A DNA stretch of 64,000 nt, from positions 22,144 to 86,143 of the forward strand of contig JAFUIW010000116.1 of NCBI GenBank assembly GCA_017473945.1. The letters are read 5' to 3'. This document shows positions 62,116-64,000 of the stretch, one piece after another. How positions within the stretch are numbered: the first letter of the stretch is position 1; each line of letters opens with the position of its first letter. The stretch is from Methanobrevibacter sp. Lineage in GTDB: Archaea; Methanobacteriota; Methanobacteria; Methanobacteriales; Methanobacteriaceae. The notes under the pieces were generated by a model. The model was not told the DNA's origin and did not search any database. It saw only the letters and a list, made by a program, of their open reading frames with translations. Both the position numbers and the translations under genes were made by a program.

Positions 62116-64000
62116 ATGAAACATAATAAATTTATATTAAATTTTTTTATATTAGTAGTCTTTCTGATTTCAATCACGGCAATATCTGCGGTTGATTTAA
62201 ATGATACTGGGGATGTTTTAAACGAGGTTAGTGGTGAAAAATCATTCAAAGACCTTAATTCTGAGATTGAAGTTGAAAATTCAAGGTTCACATTTGAAAG
62301 CGATTATGGCTTTAATAATGAAATTGACAAAAATTATTCTGGTGGAATCAATATAACCAAGAATAATTTTGTAATTAATGGAAATAATCATAAAATTGAC
62401 TGTAACGGCCAATCTAGAGCATTCTATATAACTGGAAAGAATGTTGAAATATGTAATTTAATTATTGAAAATGCGTTTTACAGGTATGGTTCAGCAATTA
62501 TGGCTAACTCACAGTTAACATTGAACAATGTCACTTTCATAAATTGCCTTGGTGATGGTGATTCATATGAAAATAGTGGTGCCATTTATTCTTACAATAC
62601 TACATTAAACGTTAATAATTGTAAATTCGTTGACAATGGTGGAGAAAATGGTGCCTCAATCACTTCTGTTATGGGTGCTGTAAATGTTGTCAACTCCACA
62701 TTTACAAGCAGCAGCGATAAAATTATTAAAGGGCAAATCTATTTGAGTGGATCCGTATTAAATGCTGATAATTCCAATTTTTTAAATACTACTTCAAGAT
62801 ATGCGGCTGCAATCTTTTCTATAAATGATGGTAGTATAATAGTTAAAAATTCCAAATTCAAAAACCTCTTTGCTTATAAAACCGCTGGTGCAATTGGAGC
62901 AAAAGTTATTTCAAAACTAACAATTTCCAACTGTGAATTTGACAATGTATCAAGTGTAAACAATGGCGGTGCCATTTTTGTAGATGTTTATGGTGGAGGG
63001 TCCGTTTTCAGAAGTGATGTTGTCATAAGTAATACATTATTCAACAACTGTTATTCTGGTTTTGGAGGAGTAATCCTTCAATTGGAAGGAAATCTACTTA
63101 TTAAAAATACAAATTTCACTTCAAATGCTGCAAGGTATGAAGGAGGTGCAATTTATACAAGTCATGCTGATGTTGAGATTTACAATTCCAAATTCCAATC
63201 CAACGTTCTAATAGATGAAGTGTCCTATGGTGGAGCATGCTATTTTGATGAAGGCAGTGCACTTCTTAATGGAAATGATTTTGTAAGCAATAGCGGTTCT
63301 GAAGGTTCTGCAATTTATGCATATGATAATCAATTAACATTAACTGGAAATTACTTTAACAATCCCTCTGGTGCGACAAGCGTATGCACAGTATATGGAA
63401 AAGTGATTAAGGATGCAAATAACAATTACAACTCTGATGAAAAATCTTTCAACAATACCAATTATTTCTACAATTTCGAAGGCACTCCAAATCAATTTTT
63501 AATAATCAACAACACTCTATCATTTGATAAGATGCCTGTGAAATTTGATTTGAGAAATTACGGTTGGGTCACTCCTGTTAAAGATCAGGGATTCATGGGT
63601 TCCTGCTGGGCATTTGGAAACATGGCTGCATTGGAATCTTCATTGCTCAGGTTTACAAATAAGACATATTCTCTGTCCGTAAACAATATGCAAAATTCAA
63701 TGCTCAAATTTTCAAAATATGGTGAAGATACTCTTGACGAAGGTGGAAATGCATTTACTGCTATTGCATATGTAATTGATTGGCTTGGAGTTTTCCCAGA
63801 GGAATATGACGGTTATGATGAACTTGGTAAGGTTTCATCTTTGTATATAACTCCTGAAAACATTCACATTCAAAATGCAGTTGTAATTCCTACAATAAAA
63901 AAAGCCTCAGATAGGGATTTAATCAAAAATGCTTTAATCAATTATGGTGCTGTAGCAGCAAGTCACCGTGCAGATTTCAATCAAAACAAATATTTCAACA
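62116..64000 (+). CDS. secreted beta-helix adhesin-like protein with papain-type domain, 3' end missing
   Basis: 628 residues are in the window and the frame is still open at the right edge. A signal peptide (about 1-26, basic start then a hydrophobic run ending TAISA) leads into a right-handed beta-helix of roughly 400 residues with repeated short N-rich turns and GGAI/GGA steps. At about residue 475 a C1A cysteine peptidase domain begins: RNYGWVTPVKDQG, oxyanion Gln491 and catalytic Cys497 in GSCWAF; the His and Asn lie beyond the edge. The usual CGSCW has Met for the first Cys. GAGGA (62106-62110) precedes the ATG. Such proteins are abundant in rumen and gut Methanobrevibacter and probably act at the surface. 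Confidence 0.85.
   Translation, partial: MKHNKFILNFFILVVFLISITAISAVDLNDTGDVLNEVSGEKSFKDLNSEIEVENSRFTFESDYGFNNEIDKNYSGGINITKNNFVINGNNHKIDCNGQSRAFYITGKNVEICNLIIENAFYRYGSAIMANSQLTLNNVTFINCLGDGDSYENSGAIYSYNTTLNVNNCKFVDNGGENGASITSVMGAVNVVNSTFTSSSDKIIKGQIYLSGSVLNADNSNFLNTTSRYAAAIFSINDGSIIVKNSKFKNLFAYKTAGAIGAKVISKLTISNCEFDNVSSVNNGGAIFVDVYGGGSVFRSDVVISNTLFNNCYSGFGGVILQLEGNLLIKNTNFTSNAARYEGGAIYTSHADVEIYNSKFQSNVLIDEVSYGGACYFDEGSALLNGNDFVSNSGSEGSAIYAYDNQLTLTGNYFNNPSGATSVCTVYGKVIKDANNNYNSDEKSFNNTNYFYNFEGTPNQFLIINNTLSFDKMPVKFDLRNYGWVTPVKDQGFMGSCWAFGNMAALESSLLRFTNKTYSLSVNNMQNSMLKFSKYGEDTLDEGGNAFTAIAYVIDWLGVFPEEYDGYDELGKVSSLYITPENIHIQNAVVIPTIKKASDRDLIKNALINYGAVAASHRADFNQNKYFN

Noticed and set aside
1..64000. 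rRNA, tRNA and CRISPR features
   Set aside because: Reading both strands I saw no tRNA T-loop signature, rRNA segment or regular repeat-spacer array; a covariance or repeat finder could still reveal a weak one.

Overview
The window looks like chromosome of a host-associated, low-GC methanogenic archaeon of the Methanobacteriales, most like Methanobrevibacter. The support is the gene content: methyl transfer and methyl-CoM reductase accessory genes (mtrH, atwA), coenzyme F420 genes (cofE, cofD, arfA), methanofuran and methanopterin genes (mfnA, mptD), ether-lipid genes (a UbiA-type DGGGP synthase, archaetidylserine synthase, inositol phosphate synthase), topoisomerase VI, an MreB homologue of pseudomurein-walled archaea, a sortase and a beta-helix adhesin-like protein. 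Genus assignment is from memory of family content, not from a search.

Layout. 1-4,007: mfnA (cut by the left edge), then a minus-strand run pssA - DUF515-like - sortase - mptD. 4,393-11,992: a plus-strand run with an unknown gene plus mreB, rnhB, an ExbB/ExbD-like pair, purO, cofE, cofD, arfA and a DUS-like TIM barrel. 12,066-17,298: atwA, a DUF45 peptidase, an internally duplicated membrane protein, then the tetrapyrrole run marker-9 protein - precorrin-2 dehydrogenase - hemA. 17,299-29,283: an AAA ATPase, a membrane phosphoesterase, endonuclease IV, gap, a copper-type csoR - P-type ATPase - HMA chaperone operon with two visible operators, an aldo/keto reductase, top6B-top6A. 29,701-34,012: an unknown overlapping gene pair, a KH protein, a stand-alone mtrH followed by two hairpins, and a BASS transporter.

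34,082-43,944 is an accessory island. It ends at the 3' end of rio1, and a 26-base copy of that rio1 end (24/26 identical) lies at 34,082-34,107, with a weaker third copy at 34,879-34,904. I read these as attachment-site duplications. The island holds an MntA antitoxin with a frameshifted HepT toxin, the stub of a zeta-type kinase and its partner, an approximately 190-bp tandem repeat, a DUF4062-ATPase protein, two related SAP-domain proteins, two SWIM zinc-finger genes (one split by an IS605-type TnpB element) and two unknown small genes. No integrase is visible.

43,921-61,365 returns to ordinary genes: rio1 and eIF1A, moeA, a GyrI-like protein, a TldD/PmbA family protein, phosphoglycolate phosphatase, hypD, a NeuA-PseG fusion with a NeuB-like partner that lacks key active-site residues, a zinc-ribbon/NERD membrane protein, a membrane glycosyltransferase, DGGGP synthase, inositol phosphate synthase, pycB and an OYE-family oxidoreductase. 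The right end has a fragment of a DUF3800 gene whose last codons overlap a well-formed three-way-junction RNA (61,670-61,747), then a secreted beta-helix protein with a papain-like domain that runs off the window.

The most unusual items are the island boundary at rio1, the SAP/SWIM gene cluster, the DUF3800-linked RNA candidate and the NeuB-like protein without its PEP-binding lysines.
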